Shown here: in pieces, positions 17,160 through 25,900 of the stretch
Layout: each line of letters starts with the position of its first letter
How positions within the stretch are numbered: position 1 is the first letter of the stretch
Source of the DNA: Lysinibacillus irui
GTDB lineage: Bacteria; Bacillota; Bacilli; Bacillales_A; Planococcaceae
Length of the DNA stretch: 64,000 nucleotides
Assembly (NCBI RefSeq): GCF_028877475.1
Contig: NZ_CP113527.1
Location: 4,383,527-4,447,526, forward strand
Direction of reading: 5' to 3'
Notes under the pieces: generated by a model
Database searches by the model: none
What the model saw: only the letters and a program-made list of their open reading frames with translations
Told to the model about the DNA's origin: nothing
Made by a program: the position numbers and the translations under genes

Positions 17160-19163
17160 ATGAAAGGATTACAATTAGTATTACAAGACTTAGTCGCCAT
17201 TTGGAAACATAAGCATGGACGCATTGCTTTAATTTTTCTTACACTTGTTCCTTTAATTTACGTAGGATTCTTTTTAGCTGGCTATTGGGATCCATATGGA
17301 CAATTAGATAAACTTCCCGTAGCAGTTGTCAATCTTGATGAAGGAGCTACTATCAATAATAAAGCCATTCATATCGGAAATGATTTTGTTGCTCAATTAA
17401 AAAAAGGCAAAGAGTTAAATTTTCAATTTGTCTCTGCCAAGACCGCCAAAAAGGGACTTGAAGCTGGCGACTATTATATGATTATTAAAATTCCAAAGAA
17501 TTTTTCTAAAAACATAACAACGGTCATGGATAAAACACCAAAACCAGCTAAACTTTTATATGAAGTCAATCCAGGGAAAAACTATGTAGCCTCACAAATT
17601 ACTACAACGGCCGTTGAAAAAATGAATACAAAAATCAATGCCAATGTCACGAAGATCTATTCTGAAACAATTCTAACTAAATTCAAGGACGTTTCAGCTG
17701 GCTTCATGGATGCAGGAACTGGAGCACAGAAACTTTATAACGGCACTGTTGATGCACAAAACGGAAGTAGAAGGTTAACAGAAGGTATTCAAAGTTTAGA
17801 TGAAGGGGCACAAAAACTTAAAACAGGGAGCACGGAACTTTCAGCTGGCCAAAAGAGCTTATCTTCTGGTGTAAATGAACTTACAACCGGCTCTAATTCC
17901 TTATATAAGGGGTTACATCAGCTTACGGATGGTGAACATTCTCTACAATCGGGAATGAATCAAGTAAGCCAAAGCATTACTAACTGGTCTGTTGGAAATA
18001 CAAAGTTAGCTCAGGGACAAGAACAAGCAGCTATCACCGCTAAGAATTTGGAGGAACAAATGACTCAATATGTAAAAGAACATCCTGAAGCAAATCAGGA
18101 TGGGAAACTCCAACAAATTATTGCTTTATCTAAAAAATTATCTACGACAGAAACTACTTTAAAATCTGACCAAGATCAGATAGAAATAGCTGCAAAAAAA
18201 ATTACTACTGCACAGGCTTCGCTTCAAACTGGGATGGAAACGTTAGGTGCTAACATTACTCAGACTACTGAAGGAGCAAAACAGTTACAAGAGAGTACGA
18301 ATGCATTTGCTAGTGGGTTTACAAAATGGATGACAGGCTATACAACACTTAACACTGGCATTACAACTCTCGCAAACGGAATCAGTCATGAATCAAGCGG
18401 ATTAGCGGACCTACAAGACGGGCTTTCTTCTCTAGCAATTGGCTCAAATGAATTATCAGCAAAGCTAAATGAAGCTGCAGAAAAAACGTCTAATCTTCAA
18501 TACAATGACTCTACCTCAACAATGTTTGCACAACCAATTGAATTGGTAGAATCCCATTTATCCAAAGTTCCGAATTACGGGACTGGCATTGCTCCTTACT
18601 TCTTATCACTTGCTTTCTTTGTAGGAGGCATTATGGCAGCCAACATCCTACCTTTAGGACGTAGAGAACGTCTAAAAGTAACTGGAACAGTTCACTTTAT
18701 TAATAAACTAGGATTAGTTTATATAATAGGAATAATTCAGACACTTATCGTGGACCTGGTCGTACTTTTAGGATTTAAATTAGCAGTAGCAAGTGTACCG
18801 TTATTTATCCTATCAAGTATTATCGTGTCATTTACTTTCATGACCTTCATCCTGATGCTTATTATTCTCTTAGGGAATCTTGGTAAATTACTAGCTGTCA
18901 CTCTCTTAGTATTTCAACTAGCAACCTGTGGCGGAACTTTCCCAGGAGAACTTGAAAATCCAATGTTAGCTAGGGTTGGAGGGTTTTTACCGATGGCCCA
19001 CTCATTGAAAAGCTTCCAGGAGGTTGTTTCTCTCGGTGGCTGGTCAAACTTAATCACACAAGCATGTATATTACTTATTTACCTTTTACTCGCTTTCATC
19101 ATCGGCTGGACTTCAAGTCATATACAGCATAAAGAACCAGCAGCCTTAGAAATGGTAAAGTAA
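17160..19163 (+). CDS. YhgE/Pip family membrane protein (ABC-2 permease-like)
   Basis: A 667-residue protein of the YhgE/Pip class, whose lactococcal member Pip is a phage-infection receptor. One N-terminal membrane helix (about 20-42) precedes a large extracellular region with many short repeats of the Gx(Q/E)xLxxG type (about 180-470, predicted long helices or coiled coil). Five to six C-terminal membrane helices (about 485-655) resemble ABC-2 permeases, with the family segment ATCGGTFPGE. No ATPase gene is adjacent. Transport or export of envelope components is proposed for the family but unproven. Probably controlled by the divergent LysR protein. Confidence 0.85.
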   Translation: MKGLQLVLQDLVAIWKHKHGRIALIFLTLVPLIYVGFFLAGYWDPYGQLDKLPVAVVNLDEGATINNKAIHIGNDFVAQLKKGKELNFQFVSAKTAKKGLEAGDYYMIIKIPKNFSKNITTVMDKTPKPAKLLYEVNPGKNYVASQITTTAVEKMNTKINANVTKIYSETILTKFKDVSAGFMDAGTGAQKLYNGTVDAQNGSRRLTEGIQSLDEGAQKLKTGSTELSAGQKSLSSGVNELTTGSNSLYKGLHQLTDGEHSLQSGMNQVSQSITNWSVGNTKLAQGQEQAAITAKNLEEQMTQYVKEHPEANQDGKLQQIIALSKKLSTTETTLKSDQDQIEIAAKKITTAQASLQTGMETLGANITQTTEGAKQLQESTNAFASGFTKWMTGYTTLNTGITTLANGISHESSGLADLQDGLSSLAIGSNELSAKLNEAAEKTSNLQYNDSTSTMFAQPIELVESHLSKVPNYGTGIAPYFLSLAFFVGGIMAANILPLGRRERLKVTGTVHFINKLGLVYIIGIIQTLIVDLVVLLGFKLAVASVPLFILSSIIVSFTFMTFILMLIILLGNLGKLLAVTLLVFQLATCGGTFPGELENPMLARVGGFLPMAHSLKSFQEVVSLGGWSNLITQACILLIYLLLAFIIGWTSSHIQHKEPAALEMVK

Positions 19164-19230
19164 TAATTCGAGAATAATACTTGTTGAACTTGCTAGATAA
19201 AATAAAAATAGTATTTTTAAACTTTGAAGA

Positions 19231-19262
19231 AAAAGTACCAGCCCATGAGGACTGGTACTTTT
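19231..19262. terminator. Terminator after YhgE/Pip gene
   Basis: Perfect 11-bp stem (19231-19241 with 19252-19262, 10-base loop) with a T run on the plus strand and an A run before it. It may also stop transcription from the convergent queuosine operon. Confidence 0.85.
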
Positions 19263-19417
19263 TTATAATTTCTGTTGCTTAAGTTATGGTCCGACGCAAC
19301 TAGTATAAGACTATATTTCTTAAAAAATATAGAAAAGGAAATGCAATACTTCATCTAAAGCCATGTTGTTGAAACACTTCTTTTACAGAAAAGCTCTCTT
19401 CATCATATTTCAAAAAA

Positions 19418-19957
19418 TTATCCTGAAATAAGACGTTTTTCTTTCATTGCACCAACTTGGCCTAAAATTAGTGCACCGAACATTTGAATAATCGTTTTCA
19501 CAATAATTTGTCCAAAAATGGCGGCAGGCACCGCTTCCCAAGGCAACATATTAGCCCCCAATGGACTCAAGCCGATTACTACGAAAATAGCAGAATCCAG
19601 AAATCCTCCAACAATTCCACTGTAGAGCACACGCCATGCCATTGGTAATTTCAATCGACTATAAATTTCTGTATCAGCCGTTTCAGCGACAACAAATGAT
19701 AGGGCTGACGCTACCACAATCAAAAGTGTATCCCCTAGAAGGAATGACACTACTGCTGATAAAATTAAAGCTGTAATAATAACTATATATGTCTTTGCTC
19801 TACCATATTTATTTTGCACAAGATCGCGAAAAATAAAAGTCGCTCCAATTAAAAGCGTCCCCATTGGCACGATAAACATACCAAAATGTAACGGCGCAAA
19901 TGCTGCCGTTACCACATTAGCAACGACAATAGATAATAAATAAAATAGTATTCTCAT
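19418..19957 (-). CDS. VUT-family transporter, probable queuosine-precursor importer
   Basis: A 179-residue integral membrane protein with about six hydrophobic helices, of the VUT/DUF165 (YhhQ-like) family associated with uptake of queuosine precursors such as preQ0/preQ1 or queuine. It starts 47 bp after queE in the same direction with no terminator between, so it is the last gene of the riboswitch-controlled queCDE unit. That context strongly supports a role in salvage. I chose the ATG at 19957 (RBS GAGGAG seven bases upstream) over a TTG five codons earlier that overlaps the RBS. The exact substrate is not shown. Confidence 0.82.
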   Translation of the reverse strand: MRILFYLLSIVVANVVTAAFAPLHFGMFIVPMGTLLIGATFIFRDLVQNKYGRAKTYIVIITALILSAVVSFLLGDTLLIVVASALSFVVAETADTEIYSRLKLPMAWRVLYSGIVGGFLDSAIFVVIGLSPLGANMLPWEAVPAAIFGQIIVKTIIQMFGALILGQVGAMKEKRLISG

Positions 19958-20004
19958 CCTATTACTCCTCAAATCAATTTCAAGACATTATTGTAATGGC
20001 ACCC

Positions 20005-20733
20005 CTATACACCTCTTTTATTCCCCCAAACAAGAGCATGTAACTGCGGTAGTACTTTGACATCTCTTAATTCTTCATCCTTTATTACTCGATCAATGAG
20101 CTCATGATATTTATCTAATAAATGGATAGCTATTCGTGAATTATCAATCGACGTAAGATCATCGTTACCAACTTGGAGATAAAAAGGAATCGTTGGATAA
20201 CGATGATGAATTTGTTTAGCATAGTCGTAATCCTCTTGATTAAAAACGACTATTTTGAGGGATGTATGGTGATTACTGTTTCGATTTTTAAGTTTTTCGA
20301 AGATATTTGAGAGCATCGAATAGTCCGTAGTCATTCCAGAACTAGGTGGCTTTGGTGAAATTGTCAGCTCATCAATCTCATACATCCATTTTTGCCATCT
20401 ACTTCCCTGCGTTTCCACACTAACCTTTATGTTGTTTTCTTTTAAAATTGCAATGAGCTCTTGCAAATATGGATAGAGTGCAGGATTACCGCCCGAAATC
20501 GTAACAAATGAAAATCCACTGCCACCAAGACGTTTTAATTCAGACCAAATCTCTTCTGCTGTCATTTGGACAATAAGATGCTTTCCGCTACCATCCCACG
20601 TAAATGATGAATCACACCAGGAACAAGAATAATCACAGCCTGCAGTTCTTACAAACATCGTCTTCTGGCCAACTACCATTCCCTCACCTTGAATTGTTGG
20701 TCCAAAAATTTCGATAATAGGTACTTTATTCAA
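20005..20733 (-). CDS. queE: 7-carboxy-7-deazaguanine synthase (radical SAM)
   Basis: Radical SAM enzyme converting 6-carboxytetrahydropterin to 7-carboxy-7-deazaguanine, the third step toward preQ0. The 4Fe-4S cysteines CxxxCxxC are Cys33, Cys37 and Cys40 (CDYSCSWC), and the SAM contact is ISGGNPAL. The start is most likely the TTG at 20733, overlapping the queD stop by 8 bp, with GGGAG upstream. This gives 242 residues, close to the B. subtilis protein and beginning NKVPIIEIFGPT. An upstream TTG would add ten residues that overlap queD. Operon order is queC-queD-queE-transporter. Confidence 0.94.
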   Translation of the reverse strand: MNKVPIIEIFGPTIQGEGMVVGQKTMFVRTAGCDYSCSWCDSSFTWDGSGKHLIVQMTAEEIWSELKRLGGSGFSFVTISGGNPALYPYLQELIAILKENNIKVSVETQGSRWQKWMYEIDELTISPKPPSSGMTTDYSMLSNIFEKLKNRNSNHHTSLKIVVFNQEDYDYAKQIHHRYPTIPFYLQVGNDDLTSIDNSRIAIHLLDKYHELIDRVIKDEELRDVKVLPQLHALVWGNKRGV

Positions 20734-21196
20734 CTTCCATCCACTCCCGTCTTGCTTCTGCAAAGCTTGTAGGAGTTTCGTAAAGCCTGATAAACTCTAC
20801 ACACGCACCGTTATATCTTTCATCAAGCAAGGCCTCAGTCAGCTTTTCGTAAATCCAAACAACAATGTTCTCTGCCGTCGTATTCATAGGTGGAAGTGTT
20901 TCATTTAAATAACGGTGATCCAAATGAATCTCTATTTTTTGTTTCCATATCTCTTTTATATCGCCAAAATCAATCATCAAACCACGTTCATCTGTGTAGC
21001 CACTCAGTCCTAATATGACACGATAGGTATGACCGTGCAGATTTTTACATTTCCCCTCATAATGATGTAAATGATGAGCAGCATCGAAGGTAAATTCTTT
21101 GCTTACGAGAACACGCTTTGCATGGTATTTCAATTGATTTCTTTGAATATCCTCATCTATTTTTTGGAGCCTCTCGACGATTTTATAATCTGACAT
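20726..21196 (-). CDS. queD: 6-carboxy-5,6,7,8-tetrahydropterin synthase
   Basis: Converts 7,8-dihydroneopterin triphosphate to 6-carboxytetrahydropterin, the second step of the queuosine pathway after GTP cyclohydrolase. Zinc ligands are His41 (FDAAH), His54 and His56 (NLHGHTY), and the catalytic Cys50 is in EGKCKN. The length of 156 is longer than the E. coli enzyme by an N-terminal extension of about 30 residues, as in Bacillus. It starts three bases after the queC stop and overlaps queE, so the three genes are translationally linked. Confidence 0.95.
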   Translation of the reverse strand: MSDYKIVERLQKIDEDIQRNQLKYHAKRVLVSKEFTFDAAHHLHHYEGKCKNLHGHTYRVILGLSGYTDERGLMIDFGDIKEIWKQKIEIHLDHRYLNETLPPMNTTAENIVVWIYEKLTEALLDERYNGACVEFIRLYETPTSFAEARREWMEVE

Positions 21197-21199
21197 GTC

Positions 21200-21859
21200 T
21201 TAAAACTCCTTCCTATAACTCAAATACTCATCAAGCCCTTTTTTTCGCAGGTTACACGCTGGGCATTCACCACAGCCATCTGCTATGACACCGTTATAGC
21301 AAGTTAACGTTCTTTCTCGAACAAACTCAAGCGCCCCAAGCTGATCAGCAAGCTCCCAAGTCTGTGCCTTATTCAGCCACATCAACGGTGTATCAATGAC
21401 AAAAGAATCATTCATAGATAAATTTAACGTTACATTCAAGGATTTAATAAAAATATCTCGGCAATCCGGATATCCGCTAAAGTCTGTTTCACACACACCC
21501 GTTACAATATGCTTTGCTCCCACTTGGCTCGCTAAAACACCAGCAAATGAAAGAAAAAGTAGATTTCGACCAGGCACAAAAGTCGATGGAAGCTCACCAT
21601 TTTCTCCGTCCTTCACCTCTATGTCTTGTCGTGTCAATGCATTCGGGGCAAGCTGATTCAGGAGTGTCATATCCAGAATGTGATGCTTGACACCAAGCTC
21701 CTTTGTTATCACCTTCGCACATTCAATTTCCAGAAGATGCCTTTGACCATAATCAAAAGTTACTGCCTCAATCTCTTTAAAACGTTCTTTTGCCCAGAAC
21801 AAACATGTTGTGCTGTCCTGACCTCCACTAAATACAACAATCGCTTTTTCCTTCTTCAT
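21200..21859 (-). CDS. queC: 7-cyano-7-deazaguanine (preQ0) synthase
   Basis: ATP-dependent conversion of 7-carboxy-7-deazaguanine to preQ0. The N-terminal PP-loop SGGQDSTTC is near residues 10-18. The C-terminal zinc site is made by Cys187, Cys196, Cys199 and Cys202. The 219 residues match the family. It is the first gene after an internal preQ1-I riboswitch and terminator, and leads queD, queE and the VUT transporter. Confidence 0.96.
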   Translation of the reverse strand: MKKEKAIVVFSGGQDSTTCLFWAKERFKEIEAVTFDYGQRHLLEIECAKVITKELGVKHHILDMTLLNQLAPNALTRQDIEVKDGENGELPSTFVPGRNLLFLSFAGVLASQVGAKHIVTGVCETDFSGYPDCRDIFIKSLNVTLNLSMNDSFVIDTPLMWLNKAQTWELADQLGALEFVRERTLTCYNGVIADGCGECPACNLRKKGLDEYLSYRKEF

Positions 21860-21881
21860 CCATAAAGACTCCCTTATATCG

Positions 21882-21910
21882 AAAAAACAGCACTCTAAGA
21901 AAAAGTGCTG
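21882..21910 (-). terminator. Riboswitch-controlled terminator before queC
   Basis: CAGCACT/AGTGCTG stem followed by six T on the minus strand, directly downstream of the preQ1-I aptamer and 23 bases before the queC start. It should form when preQ1 is bound and stop transcription into queCDE. Confidence 0.85.
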
Positions 21911-21918
21911 CTTTCTTC

Positions 21919-21951
21919 TTAGTTTTTTTAAGAGGGTAGCTAAAAACCTCT
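21919..21951 (-). promoter_or_regulatory. preQ1-I riboswitch upstream of queC
   Basis: On the minus strand the sequence begins AGAGGTTTTTAGCTACCCTCTT and ends AAAAAAACTAA. This is the preQ1 class I layout: AGAGG/CCTCT stem, short loop containing AGCTAC, and an A-rich tail that forms the H-type pseudoknot. It lies between the queF stop and queC, 12 bases after queF. No strong promoter is visible just upstream, so it may act on read-through from queF. Confidence 0.9.
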
Positions 21952-21963
21952 TTCTTGCTTCAC

Positions 21964-22464
21964 TTATCGATTATCAATTTTTTCTGGGTTAAGATCGTGG
22001 TTCATTAAACGATAATTGGCTATTTCTTCGTATTTAGTTCCTGGCTTCCCATAGTTACACCATGGATCGATCGAGATACCACCTCGTGGAGTAAATTTCC
22101 CCCAAACCTCTATATATCTTGGGTCAAGTAATGTAATTAAATCATTCATAATGATATTAACGCAATCCTCATGGAAATCTCCGTGATTTCTAAAACTGAA
22201 TAAATACAATTTTAGTGATTTACTCTCAACAATTTTTTTATCAGGGATATACGAGATATACATCGTTGCAAAATCAGGCTGATGTGTAAGCGGACATAAA
22301 CTAGTGAACTCTGGACAATTAAACTTAACGAAATAATCTCGATTGGAATGAAGATTATCTACTGCCTCCAAAACTTCAGGTGCATAATCATATGAATATT
22401 GTGTACCTTGGTTACCCAACAATGTTAAATCCTTTAGTCCTTCTTCATGACTTCGACCAGACAT
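21964..22464 (-). CDS. queF: NADPH-dependent 7-cyano-7-deazaguanine reductase
   Basis: Reduces the nitrile of preQ0 to the amine preQ1. The 166 residues are the short, unimodular QueF type. The thioimide-forming Cys57 and Asp64 lie in [11 protein letters not shown], and the NADPH region is [15 protein letters not shown]. The start is the ATG at 22464, behind AAGGAGG; the frame runs 11 codons further without support. It is led by its own preQ1-I riboswitch and separated from queC by a second one. Confidence 0.96.
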   Translation of the reverse strand: MSGRSHEEGLKDLTLLGNQGTQYSYDYAPEVLEAVDNLHSNRDYFVKFNCPEFTSLCPLTHQPDFATMYISYIPDKKIVESKSLKLYLFSFRNHGDFHEDCVNIIMNDLITLLDPRYIEVWGKFTPRGGISIDPWCNYGKPGTKYEEIANYRLMNHDLNPEKIDNR

Positions 22465-22548
22465 AAAAAAACCTCCTTGTAAAATGTTTCCCAACACTTT
22501 TCAAGAGAGGCATTACCAATCATTCTATTAAAACATAAGTAAAAACAT

Positions 22549-22577
22549 AAAAAAGCCACGTCCGATATGGACATGGC
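22549..22577 (-). terminator. Riboswitch-controlled terminator before queF
   Basis: GCCATGTCC pairs fully with GGACGTGGC (one G-U) and is followed by six T on the minus strand, between the aptamer and queF. Typical expression platform for a preQ1-dependent terminator. Confidence 0.85.
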
Positions 22578-22593
22578 ATAATGTCATGTTTCC

Positions 22594-22630
22594 ATAGTTT
22601 TTTATAGAGGGTATCAGCTATGAACCTCTC
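22594..22630 (-). promoter_or_regulatory. preQ1-I riboswitch upstream of queF
   Basis: The minus strand begins AGAGGTTCATAGCTGATACC, continues CTCTATAAAAAACTAT, and closes an AGAGG/CCTCT stem with the A-rich pseudoknot tail. It agrees with the class I preQ1 aptamer. It sits about 130 bases before queF and just downstream of a sigma-A promoter. Confidence 0.9.
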
Positions 22631-22663
22631 CCGTACAAGTCCGGGCACATTCTTTTCTTCCAT

Positions 22664-22692
22664 ATCGTACAAAAAATAATACAGAACGTCAA
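22664..22692 (-). promoter_or_regulatory. Sigma-A promoter for the queuosine genes
   Basis: TTGACG (22687-22692) and TACGAT (22664-22669) with a 17-base spacer on the minus strand, placing the start of transcription shortly before the first preQ1-I aptamer. Confidence 0.7.
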
Positions 22693-22898
22693 ATAGATTT
22701 TAAAAAAATCTTTCTTATTTGTGCTTTACTAATTAAATTGACAAAATGAATATATTTCTGTAAGTCCTTTCTCATTTTAAAGTTCTATTTTTTAATTACA
22801 TTACTAGGAAAATAGAATTAAAATATAATTGATAAACTAATACTTATTATCAATATTTTGGTATATTCAAATATTCCGATATTCGAATTACTACTCCT

Positions 22899-22941
22899 GT
22901 GATAAATTGGAATTATCACACTTTTCTGTTTAGTGTGATAA
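22899..22941. promoter_or_regulatory. Triple TGTGATAA operator-like repeat before subtilase
   Basis: TGTGATAA (22899-22906) and its exact complement TTATCACA (22913-22920) form a perfect dyad with a 6-base centre, and a third TGTGATAA lies at 22934-22941. The array ends nine bases before the GGAGGGAG ribosome site. It could be a repressor site or an mRNA hairpin. The regulator is unknown. Confidence 0.55.
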
Positions 22942-22966
22942 TTAAATGTGGAGGGAGAAATGGGTT

Positions 22967-25900
22967 TTGAAAAAGTTTACGTTTATGAAGTTTTTAAGTA
23001 GTATTATAGCTTTCGTTATGGTGCTTTTTCTATTGGTTCCATTATCGAGCGCTAGTGCTGAAGAATCTAAACCATTTAAACAGGATAGTCAAAGTGAAAG
23101 TATACTTCAACTTAAGGCGGCCATCGCTGAACAGCTAAGCTTGTCTAAAGATGGTCCAACTCTTCACGAAAGCTTACAAAATGTATCAGGCAATCAAGAA
23201 GTTGCAGTCATCGTACATTTATCTGAAACGCCTGTGGCACTAGAGCAAGGAATGAGCCAGGTGAAAGGCCAAAAGTTCTCTAATGCGCGAGCAAATGAAG
23301 TACGTTCAAATGTAAAAGCTCAACAAGCAAAAGTAAAAAAAGAGTTAGCTACTAAAAATGTTCAAATGACTCAAGGCTACACATTTGATACTGTTTTAAA
23401 CGGTTTTGCGGCAACAGTGAAAGCAAATGATCTCCCGAAACTGCTTTCAATAGAAGGAATTACATTAATCGAACCTGATGCAATTGTTTACGCATCAGAA
23501 GATAATACAATGAAATCATCGGAACTTATTAAGGAAGATCAATTAGAGGCCCAAATGAACACAAGTATTTCTTTCCTTGGGATCGAACAGCTGTGGAATG
23601 AAGGAATTGAAGGACAAGGAATAAAAGTAGCAGTATTAGATACTGGTATTGACGCAGATCACCCTGAATTCGCTGGAATTTACAAGGGGGGGAAAAACTT
23701 TATTCCAAATTCATCAACTTACACGAAGCCTCGAGCAGATGACGATGCATCGGAAACATTGCCTTCTGAGCGTCCTGCCGGAACACCTGAATTTAATGAA
23801 AAAGGAAGCTCGTTCTATACTTCTCACGGTACCCATGTTGCTGGAACCATTGCAGCAATCGGAGCAAACAAATTTGGTATTAAAGGAATTGCTCCAAAAG
23901 TAGACCTTTATGCTTACCGTGTTCTTGGTGCATATGGAAGTGGAGCTACATCTGGTATTGTTAAAGCAATTGAAACCGCTGTAACAGAAAAAATGGACGT
24001 TATTAACCTTTCTCTTGGTGGGGGAGCTAACTCTGAAACGGATGCTGGTTCATTTGCTATTAATAATGCAATGATGGCTGGAACAATCGGAGTAATTGCG
24101 ACAGGGAACTCCGGCCCAAATCGCGGAACAATGGGCACGCCTGCAACTGCTCGTTTAGGAATTGCTGTCGGTAACACAACAAATCCTGAAACAAAGTATA
24201 ACGGGGAAGTGAATGTTACTGTTGGTGACTACAACTTAACAAAACAGCTCCCATTAATGGGAACAACTTTTGGAAGGGATTTAGCAACACAGCTTCAAGG
24301 AGAATTTGACCTAGTTGCTATCCCTGGAAACGGGGAAGTAAAAGACTTTGAGGGAATCGATGTAGAAGGTAAAGTGGCATTGATCTCTCGTGGCAGTATC
24401 GCCTTTGTTGATAAAATTGCGAACGCAAAGGCAAATGGAGCAGTCGCAACAATTATTCATAACTTTGCTGGTGGAACAAATGCACCTAATATTTCAGGTA
24501 CATTCCTTGGTGATTCATTTGCTTTTCTACCAACATTTGATATGTCCCAAACGGATGGCGATGCAATTCGAGCTGCATTGGCAGGCGGAACTGGAAAAGT
24601 TAGCTTTAGTCAATTTACTTCCACACAGACACTAGGAGATGAAGTAAACGATTCAAGTTCCCGTGGACCATCTACACCAAACTTTGATATTAAACCAGAT
24701 GTAAGTGCACCTGGAACAAACATTATGTCAACGATTCCAATGTATAAAAAGGATTTCCCTGATGCAGATTATGCAGAAGCATATGATCGTAAAACAGGAA
24801 CTTCTATGGCAACACCGCATATTACAGGTATTGTTGCATTACTTAAACAAGCAAATCCTGATTGGAACGCGTTCGACATAAAAGTGGCGCTTTCTAATAC
24901 AGCAAAGGTTTTAGATAAAACAAAATACGATGTGTTCTCTCAAGGAGCAGGTCGTGTAAATGCTTATGCTGCAGCGCATCCAGAAATTCTTGCCTATGCA
25001 CTGGATAGTGCAATTTTAGATGGAACTGGAGCTGTTTCAGAAAACTTGAAAGGTACAGTTACGTTCGGTCCACAACCACTTAAAGATCAGGATATTTCCG
25101 TAACAAAACAAGTTTTAGTAAAAGATATAAAAGGGAACGGCGGTAATTATAACGTATCAATTGATGTGACAAAAACATTTGGTGATGCAACTGTTACAGT
25201 CGACCAGCCAACATTTAACCTAGTTGGTGAGCAATTGTTAAATATTACATTAACCGCTTCACAAGCTACTGCACCAAACGGCTCTGAAATACTAGGGTAT
25301 ATTCACATCAGCGGTGGAGCTACAGAAATTTCATTACCATTCGCAGCTGACTTTGGCAGCGAGGCAGTAACTGAACTTAAAGATTTAAAGATTACAGAAA
25401 CAGACCTATCCTTCAACGGTGATGGAGTGAAAGATTCAGCTGTCCTTTCATTTACATTAACTGGAGATGTAACAACTAACTATATCGAGCTTTGGGATAT
25501 TATGAATCCTCAAGGTGGAGAATATGGTGACGGCTACATCGGCTATCTTCACGCAGGTACTGCACTAGGAAAAGGATCTTATACGCTGAATATTGCTGGG
25601 CAGTACAAACCATGGGGACCAGAACCTGCCACAACAATTCCAGATGGTCTCTATACAATTGACTTTACTGGTCTTGCGGCATCAGGAGTAGTGTCCGATT
25701 ATGTTGGACCAATTATCGTGAAAACGACGAAACCAGAAATTACTGGTTCAGTTACTGAAGGTGTCGCTACAGGACAGGTAACAGATAAATATATCGACTA
25801 CAATGAAGAGTTATATTTATACGGTTTAAATTACAATTTAAATGATAAATTAAAAGCTTCCTATATTTCGACGATTAATGGCGAAGTACAAGCACCAGTT

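Larger units (their letters stand above)
22465..22966. other. Regulatory intergenic region queF / subtilase
   Basis: This 500-base gap holds, from left, the queF terminator, preQ1-I aptamer and promoter (22549-22692), then about 210 bases of AT-rich DNA. In that part are an ATTGATAA/TTATCAAT inverted repeat (22828-22854) and the TGTGATAA cluster (22899-22941) before the subtilase RBS. No gene or RNA gene was found in it. Confidence 0.7.

Noticed and set aside
19263..19417. Small gene or RNA between the YhgE terminator and the transporter stop
   Set aside because: No open frame with an RBS, and no structured repeat beyond the YhgE terminator.
22899..22920. CRP/Fnr-type site TGTGA-N-TCACA before the subtilase
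   Set aside because: The spacer is 13 bases instead of six, so it does not match that family's operator.
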